Source: Pseudopyrenochaeta lycopersici
Lineage: Eukaryota; Ascomycota; Dothideomycetes; Pleosporales; Pseudopyrenochaetaceae
DNA: 64,000 nt
Reading direction: 5' to 3'
NCBI GenBank assembly: GCA_003313425.1
Contig: NHZP01000068.1
Span: forward strand, 124,001-188,000
In this document: one piece after another, positions 1-12,179 of the stretch
How positions within the stretch are numbered: position 1 is the stretch's first letter
Layout of the letters: each line of letters begins with the position of its first letter
Position numbers and translations under genes: made by a program
The notes under the pieces: model-generated
Seen by the model: the letters and a program-made list of their open reading frames with translations, nothing else
What the model was told of the DNA's origin: nothing
Database searches by the model: none

Positions 1-1
1 G

Positions 2-745
2 ATCTTTATTTCTGAACACAAATAGAAGGATGGTCAGCTAACAGAAGAGGAGGCGTTTATAATATTAAGCTACGGCGACGACAGCAGCATACTAATACTA
101 GCTGTTTTTATATTCGTCCTGGGGATGCTAGTTATCGTGAACTAAAACACACACCAGGGTTTGAAACTAGTCAACGGGGCCAGCTACACAGCCGTAGACA
201 TTATCGTCGACAAGGCGCACCCGGGCCATCGCATCTCCGGTGACACTATCCTCCACTTTGGGCTACTAGCAGGTATCCTGCTTGCAGGGGAGTCGACAAA
301 GGATTTCCGCTTCGTCGGCATGCCGCTAGGCACTATTCTCCTGACGCTAATCAGCTTAAAGATAGATTGCCAAAGAAAGAGACTATGGTAGAAAACGGCC
401 GTCAGCCACAGAGGACTGCCCTGCGCGCCAGCGTTTGCTTGTACAGATTACAAGGTGCAGGGCTAGACGCTGAAGCGGGCGGCGCTAGAATTACGAGGGA
501 CAAGGACGACGTACATTAACGGGTAGACGGTAGCTAGCCAATGCGATCTATACAGCCTTTACGTTCAGCTATCGCGGACGTAATCGCTGGATGACATAAT
601 ACTGCTATGGAAGGCACGAGAGAGGGACATTGTGGGAAACACGATACCAGAGAACATGGCAGCAGCAGAGAAGCGGCTGGAAGAGCTCAGCGAGGCGACG
701 ATTCGAGAGGCGGAATTATGGGGATCGGCTTCACTGGTAGAATGA
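2..745 (+). pseudogene. PIF1-like helicase, C-terminal fragment (RIP-decayed)
   Basis: One reading frame runs from the window edge to a TGA at 743-745. It is broken by TAG/TAA codons at about 23, 140, 389, 452, 515 and 563, mostly where CAG/CAA would be expected. Recognisable pieces are LVNGASYTA at about 170-196, AFACTDYKVQG at about 430-462 (the superfamily-1 helicase motif region near the C-terminus) and YVQLSR at about 544-561. These are typical of the PIF1/Helitron-type helicases that occur in many copies in fungal genomes, which unwind DNA during replication or rolling-circle transposition. The N-terminal half, with the Walker motifs, lies outside the window. Whether it belonged to a Helitron or to a free-standing helicase family cannot be decided. 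It lies just outside the left end of the 17 kb element that starts at 1092. Confidence 0.75.
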
Positions 746-1083
746 GTTGAGAAACAAACTTTCACGCTTTTTAAAGTTCTTCGGGGTTATGAGTATTATA
801 GGACGGTGTAGCCTAGCGAAGCGACGATTAAAGGAAGAGGGGGAGAGCTGGGAGGTTTGGGGCTAGGCAGTGGAGGGGGATTTTCGCCGAGTCAGCAGAA
901 TGATAATGTGGAGGAAGGAAGTTGTCGCACTTGGGTGTGCTTATGATGATGCATCAGGAAGAATTCATGATGAGCAGAAAAGTTGTATTGTGTGTGTTTT
1001 TCTGGTGAACCTGACCCCGCACGTCTTAGATTATATGGCAAGATTACTAATGCAGTTTTTTCCTCAGGCTCCCTGAGATGACA
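746..1083. other. spacer, no gene recognised
   Basis: Sequence of fairly normal composition between the helicase fragment and the left target duplication of the large element. A short open frame at 870-1076 has no recognisable family or codon signal and I treat it as chance. Confidence 0.5.
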
Positions 1084-1091
1084 CCTTGGCC
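1084..1091. repeat. 8-bp target-site duplication, left copy
   Basis: CCTTGGCC directly abuts the first base of the inverted repeat at 1092. The identical octamer abuts the other end at 18216-18223. Confidence 0.85.
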
Positions 1092-1275
1092 TTATCTCAT
1101 AAATCAGACGCTCCGCTTAAAGCTTAGACCGCGGCGGCTAACGTAATAAGTTCTGCAAACTACTGCAAACTCCTTAGCTAATCAGAGCCTGCTTAGATTA
1201 TATTTAATTACGTAACGCCTAGCGGAGCTTTAGCGGAGCGTCTAAGGAAAAATAGAACACGCTTTAGTGCGAGAT
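1092..1275 (+). repeat. left terminal inverted repeat of the 17 kb element
   Basis: The outer 24 bases match the right end with two differences. A second matching block, GCGTCTAAGGAAAAATAG at 1238-1255, pairs with the complement of about 18036-18053. Between them the two arms diverge and contain short CTCC-type minisatellite units, so the arm is imperfect and about 180-195 bp long. Confidence 0.75.
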
Positions 1276-1634
1276 AATACTAATCGCGTAAAACACTTAA
1301 CTTTCAGTACCTATACCTACATAACTATATTAGTTCTTATTAAAAGTATAGTTAATTCTAATAAAACGAGTAAATCCCTTTTTATTTATACTATTTACTT
1401 ATACTAATAATGCAGTAAGAACTGCAAAGTACATGCTTAAAAACTATGCACACAGCGATTATATAAACCGCCCCTATTCCTACTACGTTAACAACACCTA
1501 ATAACAGCCTATACTCTATAAAATAAATTATAAGCTGCTTATCTTATACTCTTAGAACTACCTTATACGCTTTTTATAACTAAAGATTATGTTATTATAT
1601 TGCGTAGGTGGCCTAGTATACGCGTCCTACAGTA
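1276..1634. other. TA-rich spacer, nothing recognised
   Basis: Strongly TA-dinucleotide-rich sequence with no open frame and no motif recognised; RIP-like composition. Confidence 0.5.
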
Positions 1635-2030
1635 GGTCTCCCTAAACTCCTACTAACTCCTGCAAACTCCTAGGCTAGTAGAAGGTAGCCTAGGCTTATC
1701 TAGGCTTATCTAAACTCTTATAAACTCCTGTAAACTCTTATAAGCTCCTAGGCCTATTAGAACTCTTACTAACTCTTGCTAACTCCTGTAAACTCCTGTA
1801 AGCTCCTAGGCCTATTAGAACTCTTACTAACTCTTACTAACTCTTACTAACTCTTACTAACTCCTGCAAACTCCTGTAAACTCCTACAAACTCCTGCAAG
1901 CTCCTAGGCCTATTAGAACTCTTGCTAACTCTTACAAACTCCTGCAAACTCCTGTAAACTCCTGCAAGCTCCTAGGCCTATCAGAACTCTTGCCAACTCT
2001 TACAAACTCCTGCAACCTATTCTTAAGTCT
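1635..2030 (+). repeat. minisatellite cluster A (10-bp units, CTCC orientation)
   Basis: Head-to-tail units of about 10 bp of the type AACTCCTGYA, grouped into longer blocks separated by CTAGGCCTATTAG. Units differ mainly at RIP-type positions. The same unit recurs in reverse orientation at 4965-5640 and 16660-16960, and in this orientation at 14330-14790. Confidence 0.85.
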
Positions 2031-2330
2031 TTAAATTCTTCTACTAGCCCTAGTTAACCCTAAGATAGCGCGTAAGGCAATAGCCCGCAAAACACTAGGT
2101 AGGGATAAGAGGAGGAAGCAGTAATAGAGCAGTGTAGCTATCGTGTAAGCTCGTACGCTTAATAGCGTACTTTAGTAGGGCAGCATAGACTAGATTATAT
2201 ATATACCCTTATCTATTCGCTAACAGTAATTAACTACGCGCGCTAATAATACAACGTCAGCCTTTAAGAGGATATAGTAAGGCTGTGTCTATAGCAGATA
2301 CTTTTAATTAATTAAGATACTGTCTGTATG

Positions 2331-4500
2331 CCTCGTGTTAAGCAGGTACAGGCCCTACAACAGCTTATATTTAGGTAAAGTAATATTCTACTTATTACTT
2401 ATACTAGCTTTAGGAAGAGTGTAATCTTCTACGCGTACTCTATACTTACTAGGAAGATTACACTTTAGATAATACCTTTAACTAAGCTTAGCGATAAATA
2501 GTTAACTAAGATACGGAGGTTTAAGGGCGCTAGGCTATGCCTTATTAATACTAAAACTAGGACAGCAGAGAAGATAATTATATAGTAGGTAGCTAAAGGA
2601 TAGTTTACTTACGTGCTTTTAGGGCTAGAGCAGGCGTTAATAAAGTTATTCTAGAAAGCTCTAAGGGAAACTAGCCTCTAGTAGCGCATTAGTTTAGTAG
2701 CTATTAATAAGTACTACCTTATCCTTAACTAGGCAGATTTTCAGCTAGCGTACACACTACTTAGCGAGCTACAGACGATACTCTATAAGGATATAGTATA
2801 GTTTAGCTACTTAGCGACGTTAAGTAAGAAGGCAGAGATAAGAGTATTAGGTACTGCTAGGTTTCAGGCACTAGGCAATTAAATATACTATACTAAAGTT
2901 ATCTAGACGTCTATTAATTAACCTGATATTTTAATAGCTGTTATACCTATCCCTTGTAGTAAACTTAGTTTGTATAATTCCCTCTATTTCCTGCTATCAC
3001 TAGCTGCCTGTGATAGAGCAGCTACACTAGCTTAGATACCAAAGACTATAGTATTTATTAATAGATAGCGTTCTATACATACAGCAGTAGCATAGACAAT
3101 AGATATGTTACTCTAGATATTAAGCGAGTATGAATTATACGTATTAGGAGGTGATTAATGCGTATTTAACGTAGTTAGGACGTTTACAGCACACGTGTTG
3201 TAATATAACTAAGAGCAGGTATACACTAAATTCTAATTACTATAGTTAACCCTCTATATAGTGTTTACTACAACTAGCCTTAGTATAGGTATAAATATAT
3301 CTAATATAGCTTACGTTATTACTTAGAAGATCCTAATAACTTGTAGCCTTAGCAATCTCTAGTAATAACTTAGTTATAAAGGTTAAGGTATTAGTTATTT
3401 AAGCTAATCTTATATTATACTACTATATTAGCTTTTTAATAGTAAGAGCTATTATAAACTAGGCTTAGTACCTAGGGACTCCCGCGTAAGCACTCGTCCT
3501 GTCTTATTAAGGGTAATAACAGGGAACTTACGTAATTAATTGCTAAGCAACCAAGCAGTAGTTCGAAGCTATCTATTATAATGTATAACACTAGGAGATA
3601 CCCTTAACCTTAAAGATAGATAGACAGAACTACTAGATACTAATAATACTTAGGTTAATAGTTAGAATACTGTTAATCTTATAAAGAGGTAGTTCTAGAT
3701 AAGAGCAGAGATAGCCTAACGTAATAATATTAATAAATTATTCTTACGTATAGTAAATAGCGCTTATAACTAAGAGGGCTTCTTAAGGGAGCTTAGTAAA
3801 TATAAACTCTAACCTGCTAAGAGGAAAGAGGTTATTCCTTACTATTATTATTCTAATTACGCGCTAGCGCTCTGTCTAAATCTCTTATTACTACCTAAGC
3901 AACTAAAGTTATAGATATACCCTTAAACAGGGACGCATACGTAGTTTATATATGCTAGGTTAAAATCCTTTATAGTATAGAGAGTAACAGCACTATATAG
4001 CACAGATAACACCTAGTTTTAATTCCCCTTTAGGACGTATATAGACACAGCCTGCCTAGTTATACTAGGTTATGCTTACGCTATTAGCTATTAGAGACTA
4101 GATACTACTTACTAGCTAGATTTAACTTAGGTTAACTATAATGCTATCTATCTTTATATCCCTGCTCTATTAAGCTAGTATTTACAACAGATAGAGGGTT
4201 CTAGACTTGTGCAGGCGTTACCTATAATAATAGTAAAAGCTCTTAATAATTTTATATTATATAGTGCGGAGATAAAGGCTAAACAGGCTACGAAAAGGCT
4301 TACTTTATCTATTAGTAGTACACTACTAGGTAGCCCACTTAGTATAGTAGAGAGTCTGGCGTGTTAGTATCGTTAACAGGATAACGAGCTTACTCTCTAA
4401 GTTACTTGTTATATAAAGGCTAGGAATACCGCAACTACTCTAGTCAGCCCGCAGCTAATAGTTACAACATTAGCTCTAGTAACCTAAGGTACTCTAGTAA
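2331..4500 (+). pseudogene. RecQ-like DNA helicase relic
   Basis: A single frame (same phase from 2331 to at least 3400) shows the helicase motifs after RIP. A Walker A remnant, TYTSFRKS, is at 2397-2420. A motif II remnant, INKYY, stands at 2703-2717 where a DExH box would be. A motif V remnant, SLSIGINISN, at about 3276-3305 corresponds to the GMGxDxPN signature of RecQ proteins. Many in-frame TAG/TAA codons kill it. RecQ-type helicases unwind DNA 3'->5'; fungal genomes carry telomere-linked and transposon-borne versions. The frame continues as coding-like but unrecognised sequence to about 4500. The gene lies between minisatellite clusters A and B, suggesting cargo of the 17 kb element rather than a chromosomal RecQ. 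The true start is unclear. Confidence 0.65.
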
Positions 4501-4740
4501 GCTTAAGAACCCTATAAGTTCTGTGAAGAGAGCGACCTATAAGCGCTGTAAATATAGTAGCAAAGGTGCTAGTAATTACTGTAAATAATACCTTATTAAT
4601 ATTTACCCTAAAGTTATCTTATAGGAGGACCCGCAAACTAATAGTAAAAGAGAAAGAGAACTATTATTAGTTATAATAATATAGTTAACGCAGTCTCCTA
4701 TATATACTTTAAAATTTATAAGTATCGCATTAAATATCTA

Positions 4741-4881
4741 GGACAGATAGCTTAGTAGTAGAGCGCCGCCGCTAAGTAAGCGTGGAACTAGTCGTAGGGC
4801 TAGGCACTCGCTTATCTTTATACCTGTACTACACTTATCTTATTATAGGTAATAACCTAGGTTCAAATCCTAGTCTATCTA
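4741..4881 (+). pseudogene. tRNA-like relic with long insert, pol III-type layout
   Basis: The 7-nt 5' acceptor GGACAGA pairs with TCTATCT at 4874-4880 except for one C-A mismatch and one G-T pair, both explained by RIP. D-stem GCTT (4750-4753) pairs with GAGC (4761-4764), forming an A-box-like stretch. The T-arm at 4857-4873 (CTAGG, loop TTCAAAT, CCTAG) is perfect and includes the B box GGTTCAAATCC at 4860-4870. T runs at 4883-4887 and 4892-4897 resemble pol III terminators. The middle is about 65 nt too long for a tRNA and I could not fold a convincing anticodon arm, so it may be an intron-containing tRNA, a SINE head or a decayed tRNA. Confidence 0.4.
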
Positions 4882-4964
4882 ATTTTTACTATTTTTTATA
4901 AATTAAGTTAGATATTGCGTCTACTATAAAAGGCCTTTTTTACTAATACATACACTTCTATTAG

Positions 4965-5640
4965 CTTAGGAGTTTGCAGGAGTTTGTAGGAGTTTATAGT
5001 AGTTGGCAGGAGTTCAGATAAGCCTAGGCTACCTTCTACTAGCCTAGGAGTTTGTAGGAGTTTGCAGTAGTTAGCAGGAGTTCAGATAAGCCTAGGCTAC
5101 CTTCTACTAGCCTAGGAGTTTGTAGGAGTTTGCAGTAGTTGGCAGGAGTTTAGATGAGCCCAGGCTACCTTCTACTAGCCCAGGAGTTTATAGGAGTTTG
5201 CAGTAGTTAGCAGGAGTTTAGATGAGCCTAGGCTACCTTCTACTAGCCTAGGAGTTTGTAGGAGTTTGCAGTAGTTGGCAGGAGTTCAGATAAGCCTAGG
5301 CTACCTTCTACTAGCCTAGGAGTTTATAGGAGTTTGCAGAAGTTTAGATAAGCCTAGGCTACCTTCTACTAGCCTAGGAGTTTGCAGGAGTTTGCAGGAG
5401 TTGACTAGAGTTATAAGAGTTTAGATAGGCCTAGGAGTTTGCAGGAGTTTGCAGAAGTTTGCAGGAGTTTGCAGAAGTTTGCAGGAGTTTGCAGAAGTTT
5501 GCAGAAGTTTAGATAAGCCTAGGCTACCTTCTACTAGCCCAGGAGTTTACAGGAGCTTAGAGGAGTTTATAGGAGTTTACAAGAGTTTAGATAAGCCTAG
5601 GTTACCTTCTACTAGCCTAAGAGTTCGCAGGAGTTAACTA
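4965..5640 (-). repeat. minisatellite cluster B (about 68-bp higher-order repeat of 10-bp units, GGAG orientation)
   Basis: Reverse-orientation counterpart of cluster A. Blocks of about 68 bp run from CTACCTTCTACTAGCC to AGATAAGCCTAGG, each filled with 10-bp units such as AGGAGTTTGC. The number of 10-bp units per block varies (one block is 10 bp shorter, another greatly expanded). The block junction is the palindrome AGCCTAGGCT. Confidence 0.85.
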
Positions 5641-5889
5641 ATCTAAGTAATAGGTAACGTATATAGTTATAGGAGAATTAATATAAGGATAAATAGTAAG
5701 GAGTAAGGAGTAAGGATAGAGCTATCCTTTATTAATAGTTAGCTATATATACTAACTTTAACCTTTTTTCTGTTAAAGTAACTTACTATCTACTACTGCT
5801 GCCGCCGCCGCCTTAGTAGTAATAACAGCAACAATAATAATAACAATGTCGCGCCTGTCGTGATAGTAGGTGCTGTCGCACCCCCCCTG
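5641..5889. other. trinucleotide-rich spacer interrupted by the gypsy insertion
   Basis: Contains short CTA/CTG/GCC and AAT/AAC runs around 5795-5850. Similar GCC/CTA runs resume at 12840-13060 on the far side of the gypsy element, as expected if the retrotransposon split one low-complexity stretch. Confidence 0.55.
5885..5889. repeat. 5-bp target-site duplication of the gypsy element, left copy
   Basis: CCCTG precedes the left LTR and is repeated exactly at 12817-12821 after the right LTR. Confidence 0.85.
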
Positions 5890-6282
5890 TGTTAGGATCT
5901 GGAATCCTGGACAAGGAGGGAGAGCCTCAGGTACTGACAGCCAGTCAAGAAGCGCCAGTGTTCCACTCTGTCACGCGTCACGTGACCGCTCGCTCCGCCA
6001 AGGACGAGCGCTCGCAGCGCTCGCGGCGAGCGCAACGAGCGCGTTATGTATATAGATCACCACAATGAACTCTTATAGCTTATTATGTTTAACTTAATAT
6101 TATACTCTATAGTATAGTAATAGCAATACTAATTATTCTTAACCCTTAGTACTCTTTATAGAAGTACCCTCTTACTGTCTTAGTATTAAACCCCCTCCTG
6201 TCTAGTCCCTCACTCTATCCCGGAGAACTAACTTTGCAGTCTTATTAGTTATCCTTACTAATAGCCTATAAGATTCCTTACA
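5890..6282 (+). repeat. gypsy 5' LTR (393 bp)
   Basis: Starts TGTTAGGATC and ends TTCCTTACA. It aligns end to end with the 362-bp right LTR except for a 31-bp GC-rich insertion of GAGCG/CGCTC repeats near 6005-6040. Confidence 0.92.
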
Positions 6283-6339
6283 CTTTAAACACCCTCAAGA
6301 TAAGTGACACTAAGATAGAAACTACTAACCATCATACCA

Positions 6340-7160
6340 TAAGGCCAGGCAACGCTGTCGCCAAACCAGACCTCTTCTATAGGGATCGGTTTAAGCTCGA
6401 GGACTGGCTACTCCAGTTCGACTTATTCTTCAAGTTCAACGCAACCACCATAGACGACGATAACTAAGCAGTACTTATGTTAAGCTACATAAGAGGCGAA
6501 GCTGCCAAATGGGTGAAACCCCACCTAGTCGAGTACATAAGTGACAAAGAGAAGCCTTAAGAACTTATCGTCATGTTCAAAAATACGGAAAGGTTTAAAG
6601 TATGCATGCGCTAAGCGTTCGGGCTCCCGAACGTGGCAACTATTACAGAGCGCAAGATCTAAAACATGCGACAAACCAGGTCTGCAGCTAACTATACTAA
6701 CGAATTTCTAGGTTACGCCAGACAGACTAGTTAGAATAATAACACCCTAAAAACTATATACAAATAAGGCCTGAAAGCGGACGTCTAGACTAAGCTTATG
6801 CGTACAGGCACGAAAATCACAACACTAGACAACCTAATTAATGAAACTATCTAACTAGATGTAGAGCTTTATAAGCTCCGTGTGCGACTTAGAAGACAAC
6901 TACTAGGATAAACAAAGGAAGATAAGAAACCCTAGAAAGATTATCGCAATAAGCTAAATAATAGTCGCCTACAATATTAGTATTAACCACAGGGAGTGCC
7001 TAGACAGTACCTGTTAGGGGGTCCTAAGGCAATGCATCTAGATAATCTTAATAAGGAGAAATCAGGCAAGGGCGGGAAGAAAAAAGAAATAACCTGCTTT
7101 AACTGTAATAAGAAAGGCTATATAGCTAAGGACTGTAGAAGTAAGAATAAGGTGACCCCC
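6340..7160 (+). pseudogene. gypsy gag relic
   Basis: The frame reads like a retrotransposon capsid (KLEDWLLQFDLFF at about 6390-6430) and ends in a zinc knuckle at 7095-7136, C-F-N-C-x4-Y-x4-C. The expected histidine has become tyrosine (CAT to TAT). Multiple in-frame TAG/TAA codons are present. The region 7161-8540 that follows is coding-like but unassigned linker between gag and protease. Confidence 0.8.
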
Positions 7161-8539
7161 TAGATTAATATAATAGTAGTAAAAGAAGAAAACAGCAACA
7201 ATAAGACATAGGAAGTTATCGTAACCTAAGAGGAAGAAGCCTAAGATACAGAGTTATTATAGCTACCTCTCCTAGAACCTACTAAGAAAGGGATTCTAGG
7301 AACCTAGTATAGCGATAAGGAAGAAGAGAGCAGCAGCTCCCTGTCTCCAGTCTACAAAGATACTAAGGAAGACTTTAATAATACTATAGTGCTCTTAACT
7401 AAGGATTAGAAAAAGGAAAACTTCTAGAAATAATATTAACTAGGAACCCTAAGGCTATTAACGCCTATAGAGGCAGAAAAAGATATCGTAGAACTTAACT
7501 ACTAACTACACGCATAATATATATATAAAGCACAATATATTAACGTATTAACCCTAAAAGAATAGGAAGCAGCTATAAAATAAGGAATAAGTATAATTAT
7601 TCTAGCTAAATAAGCGATGCAAGATATATTACGGGAATATTACTGTTACCCTAAATATTATACAAAGGCAACATAAGAATAGGCGGAAAGAGCTAAAGAA
7701 GTATAGTAACCTGTAAGCGTTAGGAACACACTATAGAAACTTTAACGAGCTAGATAAATATAGGCACCAGAACCCCTAGTAGTTAAGACCCCTAAATATG
7801 TACTACAACGCTAAATAATGCTACTACTAACACAGGAAGACGCTTTCTATATACTAAATACTAAGAACTTAGTATAATAAGGGTATCTTTAAGTTAATTC
7901 CTACAGCGAAATCGTGCTCACGGACAGTAAGAAGCAAGACATTTATACGCAGCTTAAATAATAAATGTATTAGGAGGATAATAAAGAGAATGTTAACCCT
8001 CTCTAGCACCTTACAGAAGAAGAAGCCTGAGAAATATATAAGCACGCTGAGGCGGCTTAGACCCTATATACCATGCGCAAAGGACTACAGAAACTAGTAC
8101 TAGACTACTTGATAGATCCACGTAATAAGCGACATGGTATTGTCTACTAGTCCTTTTGTACCACAGACCTGTGCGCGATCTATTATTTAAGTAAAACAGA
8201 ACAGGGATACTTCTCTTACTTGTTTTACTAATGTAAATACTAATAGTATAATTATCCCGAAGTTAAATGCGACAACTACCTATAGGATAAGAGGACTGTC
8301 CTCTACTTCCTAGGAAATAACGACCCTGCGGCTACTATAGTGATGCAGCTGGTCTTTAATAGAGAATGTAATTAGCGATAATAGCAAACGTGCTTTAACT
8401 CGGATTGCCTTAAGCATAAAGATATTAAGACACTGAATAGGTATTAAGAAGAGCCTTTTTTAGGGTCACGCCTACTAATAGGTAAAAACCGTAAACCCTA
8501 TGCGCAATAGGTACATAAGGACTCCTTAAGCTAAATATT

Positions 8540-11500
8540 AAGCTTAATAGAAGCTAGATGAAGGCACTAGTAGATTCTAGAGCACAACAGAGCTATATTT
8601 CTGCGCGAGCGATAGAACAAGCTGGCCTTGTTCTATTGTTAAAGATAGTACTATATCTATTAATAGTAGCTAATGGGCAACCAATGCTATCAGAGTCCGT
8701 AATCACACACGAAGTACAGAGCGTACAACTCATTATCCAGAACCATAGGGAAACGATTAACCTAGACGTCTTCAGACTATCATAACATAAGGTGATACTA
8801 GGACTCCTATAGTTAAGAGAACATAGTCTAGATATAGATTAGAAAAGGAAAAAGTTCTCGTTTAAATACTGTAGAACGGACGTAACTACAAGTAAGCCTA
8901 CGCTGCGGCCGAATGCCCGGGTAGATAAGAAGATAACAATTAGAATCCTTACCTTAAACAAGGACGGCCTTAAGACACGAGGGTCTAACTCAGCAGGTAC
9001 TAATAGAAGGCCCTTAGACTAACAAGCTAGAGTTAAGGAGAAAAGCGCAACTCTAGTAATCCCTAATAAGTATAAAGAATACGAGTTACTCTTTTAGAAA
9101 GAGACAACTATAAAAGTATTACCTAAGCATCAACCTTAGGATTACGAGATTATCTTACAGGAAGGAAAGTAACTAACTTTCGGCCTAATTTACGGTTTAT
9201 CAGAAAAAGAACTTAAGACTCTACGCGAATATATTAAAACAAACTTAAAAAAGGGATTTATTAGGGAATTACAGTCGCTAGCAGGATACCCTATACTATT
9301 CGTACTAAAAAAGAATAGGAAGCTAAGATTATACGTTAACTACTAGAAACTTAATAATATTATAGTAAAAAATTAATACCCTTTACTAAATATAGCGGAA
9401 TTACAGGATTAACTAGCTTTTACGAAAGTCTTTACGGCATTAGACTTAAGAGGAGCGTATAACCTTATTTATATAAAGGAAGGTAAAGAATAGAAGACTG
9501 CGTTCAGAACACGCTACAGCTACTACAAGTATACAGTAATACCTTTTAGTCTTACTAATACACCAGCGACATGCTAGGCACTTATTAATAATGTGTTAAG
9601 AGAACACCTAGATGTATTTATTATTGCATACCTTAATAATATCCTCGTGTACTCTAATAATCTACAGGAATACATTAAGTACGTTAAAACAGTTCTTGCC
9701 TGCTTAGGAAGATTTAGTTTACTGCTTAAACCTAAGAAATGCGAGTTCTATAAGGAAGAAGTCGAATTCTTTAGATGTATAGTAGGTGCATATAGAGTAA
9801 AGATAAGTAAAGAGAAAATAAGAGTAGTAAAAGAATAGCCTGAACCTAAAATAGTTAAAGACATATAGTTATTTATAGGATTTATTAACTTTAACTAATA
9901 GTTTATTAAGAACTTCTCTAAAAAATCTATCCTACTTACTAAACTTATAAGGAAAGATATAAAATAGGAATAGGGAAACGAATAAAAGAAAGTATTCTAG
10001 ATACTTAAGGAAGCCTGTATTACACCTTTAGTATTAATAGCATTTTGAACGGGAGAACTCCTACGGTTTAAAATAGACGCCTTAGACCTTACACTAGGCG
10101 TAACAGCAAAATAAGAACGCAATAGGAAATGGCACCTAATCGCGTACTACTTAAGAAAATTCATAGACGCTGAGGAACGCTACGACGTGCATGACAAAGA
10201 ACTCATAGCAGTTATCGACGCCCTCAACTACTGGCGAATCTACGCAGAGAGTTACTCAGATCTTATAATATTTACGGATCACAAGAACTTAGTTTATTTT
10301 ACTACTACTAAGACCTTAAACTGTAGATAGGTTAGATGGGCTAAAATGCTAGGACAATATAAGTTTAGGATCGTGTATACGCTAGGAAAGGATAACGGTA
10401 GAGCTAATGCTCTCAGCCGCAGACTAGACATCGCAGGAATAAAAGCAATAGTTAGCGATGCTATCTTTTAAGTAAACTAGGATGGAAGCTTAGGACCTAA
10501 TAAGTTATTAAACAACACTATAATAATTACGTCTGAAGTACCTAAAGAATTGTAAGAAGCAATTATCTAATAACACCACGATAACCTAGTACATAGTTAC
10601 CTAAGAATTAAGAGAATAATAGAACTTATACAGTAATACTACAGCTTTAAAAATATAAAAGATAAGGTTAAATAGTTTATTAAAAAATGCGCGGACTATT
10701 ATAAGAATAAACATAGTACCTATGCACCCTATGGAGAAATGCAAGCTATAGAGCTACCTGACGAACCTTAGGCAGACATTTCTATAAACTTTGTAACAGG
10801 GTTACTACTATCTAAAGATCCCGCGACAGGAATTAAGTATAACGCTATTTTTAATATAGTCTGCAGATTTACAAAAGTAGTAGAGATAATACTGTTTAGA
10901 AACGACTACAACACAGAATAACTAGCGTTTGTTGTCTTAGACAGACTAGTATAATATTACAGTATACCTAAGTCTATTATTAGTAATAGAGACAAGCTCT
11001 TTACATCTAACTTCTAGTCTACATTAATGGCCGCGATAGGAATAAAAAGAAAGTTATTAACAGCCTATCACCTACAAACAGACGGACAAACAGAAAGAAT
11101 AAACAGGATAATGAAAACCTACCTGAGGATCTACAGCAATCAACAACAAAATAATTAGGTTTCATTGCTGCTAATAGCATAACTAGCCTATAATAATAAA
11201 TTGTCAGAATTAACTAGAAAGACACTATTCTTTGCTAACCACAGGAGACACCCTAATCTCTTTATAAAGTTATATCCTAGCAGAAAAACTAAAGCAGCTA
11301 TAAAAACAGCTAAAGAAATAAAAAAAGTACATAAACAACTCTAAGAGAACCTTAAGAAAGTACAACGTAACAGTATTTCCTACTAAAATAAGAAAAGAAA
11401 AATAGCACCTTAGCTAAAGAAGGGGGATAAAGCATACTTGCTTACGAAAAATCTACGCAATAAGCGACTAAGCAAGGGACTTAATTATGTTAAGGTTGGA

Positions 11501-11830
11501 CCATTTTTAGTTAAAAAACGGAACAGACCTGTAAATTATACACTTAAGCTACTACTAGATGTAAAAATCTACCTATGCTTTTATATCTCTAAGTTAGAAC
11601 TAGCTGACCCTACTACACTATTACAGAAAACATTCTAGTACGAACCTAAAGAAGAAAATAAGTTTAAAGTTAAAAAAATCTAGGGGTACTAACAGAATAG
11701 AAGAGTTAATAACCTAGAACTAAGCTTCAGTTACCTAGTTAAATAGAAAGGGTACCTAAGCGTAGAAAGTACGTGGGAACTACCAGAAAATCTAAGAAAC
11801 TGCTAAGAAAAAATTAGAGAATATTAGGAG
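8540..11830 (+). pseudogene. gypsy pol relic: protease, RT, RNase H, integrase, chromodomain
   Basis: Protease at about 8558-8785 has VDSRAQQSYIS where D-S/T-G-A is expected. Reverse transcriptase at about 9180-9840 has YLNNILVYS; the catalytic pair reads N-N at 9635-9640 instead of D-D. RNase H at about 10040-10440 retains FKIDALDLTLG and FTDHKNL. Integrase at about 10560-11640 retains [14 protein letters not shown] chromodomain-like end (KGY, STWELP) lies at about 11720-11800. Chromodomains steer integration into heterochromatin. Stops are scattered throughout and short open pieces at 9593-9838 and 11438-11638 are remnants of this one frame. Catalytic residues are lost, so the element could not move by itself. 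Confidence 0.9.
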
Positions 11831-11899
11831 AGGGAAGAAAGGAAAAAGAAGAAATAAACCTAGAAGGTAGAAGCCTGCCTAGGCTCCGCCAGGGTTACT

Positions 11900-12179
11900 A
11901 GTTAATCTAAGGCGCCTATAGTAGACTATATTATTAGAGAAAAACTAACTAAGGTATTAACGGCTAGATAAGGAGCTTCCTTAGCAAACTCTAACTCTCC
12001 GTTGTTATGCATCTCTGACGCAAGACACAAAGCCTTCTTCTACGCCCTTTCTTCTGCCTGCTTTAAAATTGCCTTATTCTGAAGTAACTGCGCGATTACA
12101 GTTACTAGTAACTTCTCGTTGTTATCTACCTTCTTCTAGTACTTGTTACGAGTTTTATCTAGAGAAGCCTAAGACATGT
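11900..12179 (-). pseudogene. antisense small reading frame between gypsy integrase and 3' LTR
   Basis: On the minus strand an ATG at about 12177 opens a frame of roughly 75-90 codons broken by a few TAG codons at RIP-type positions. It reads as a charged, probably helical protein (pieces such as LLVTVIAQLLQNKAILK and ALCLASEM). It lies downstream of pol and upstream of the polypurine tract, opposite to the retrotransposon's transcription. I do not recognise the family. Coding-like composition in the antisense strand suggests an accessory gene of the element, but the evidence is only visual. Confidence 0.4.

Noticed and set aside
1635..5640. Regularly spaced repeats considered as a CRISPR array
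   Set aside because: Units are contiguous 10-bp blocks without unique spacers, and the sequence is eukaryotic.
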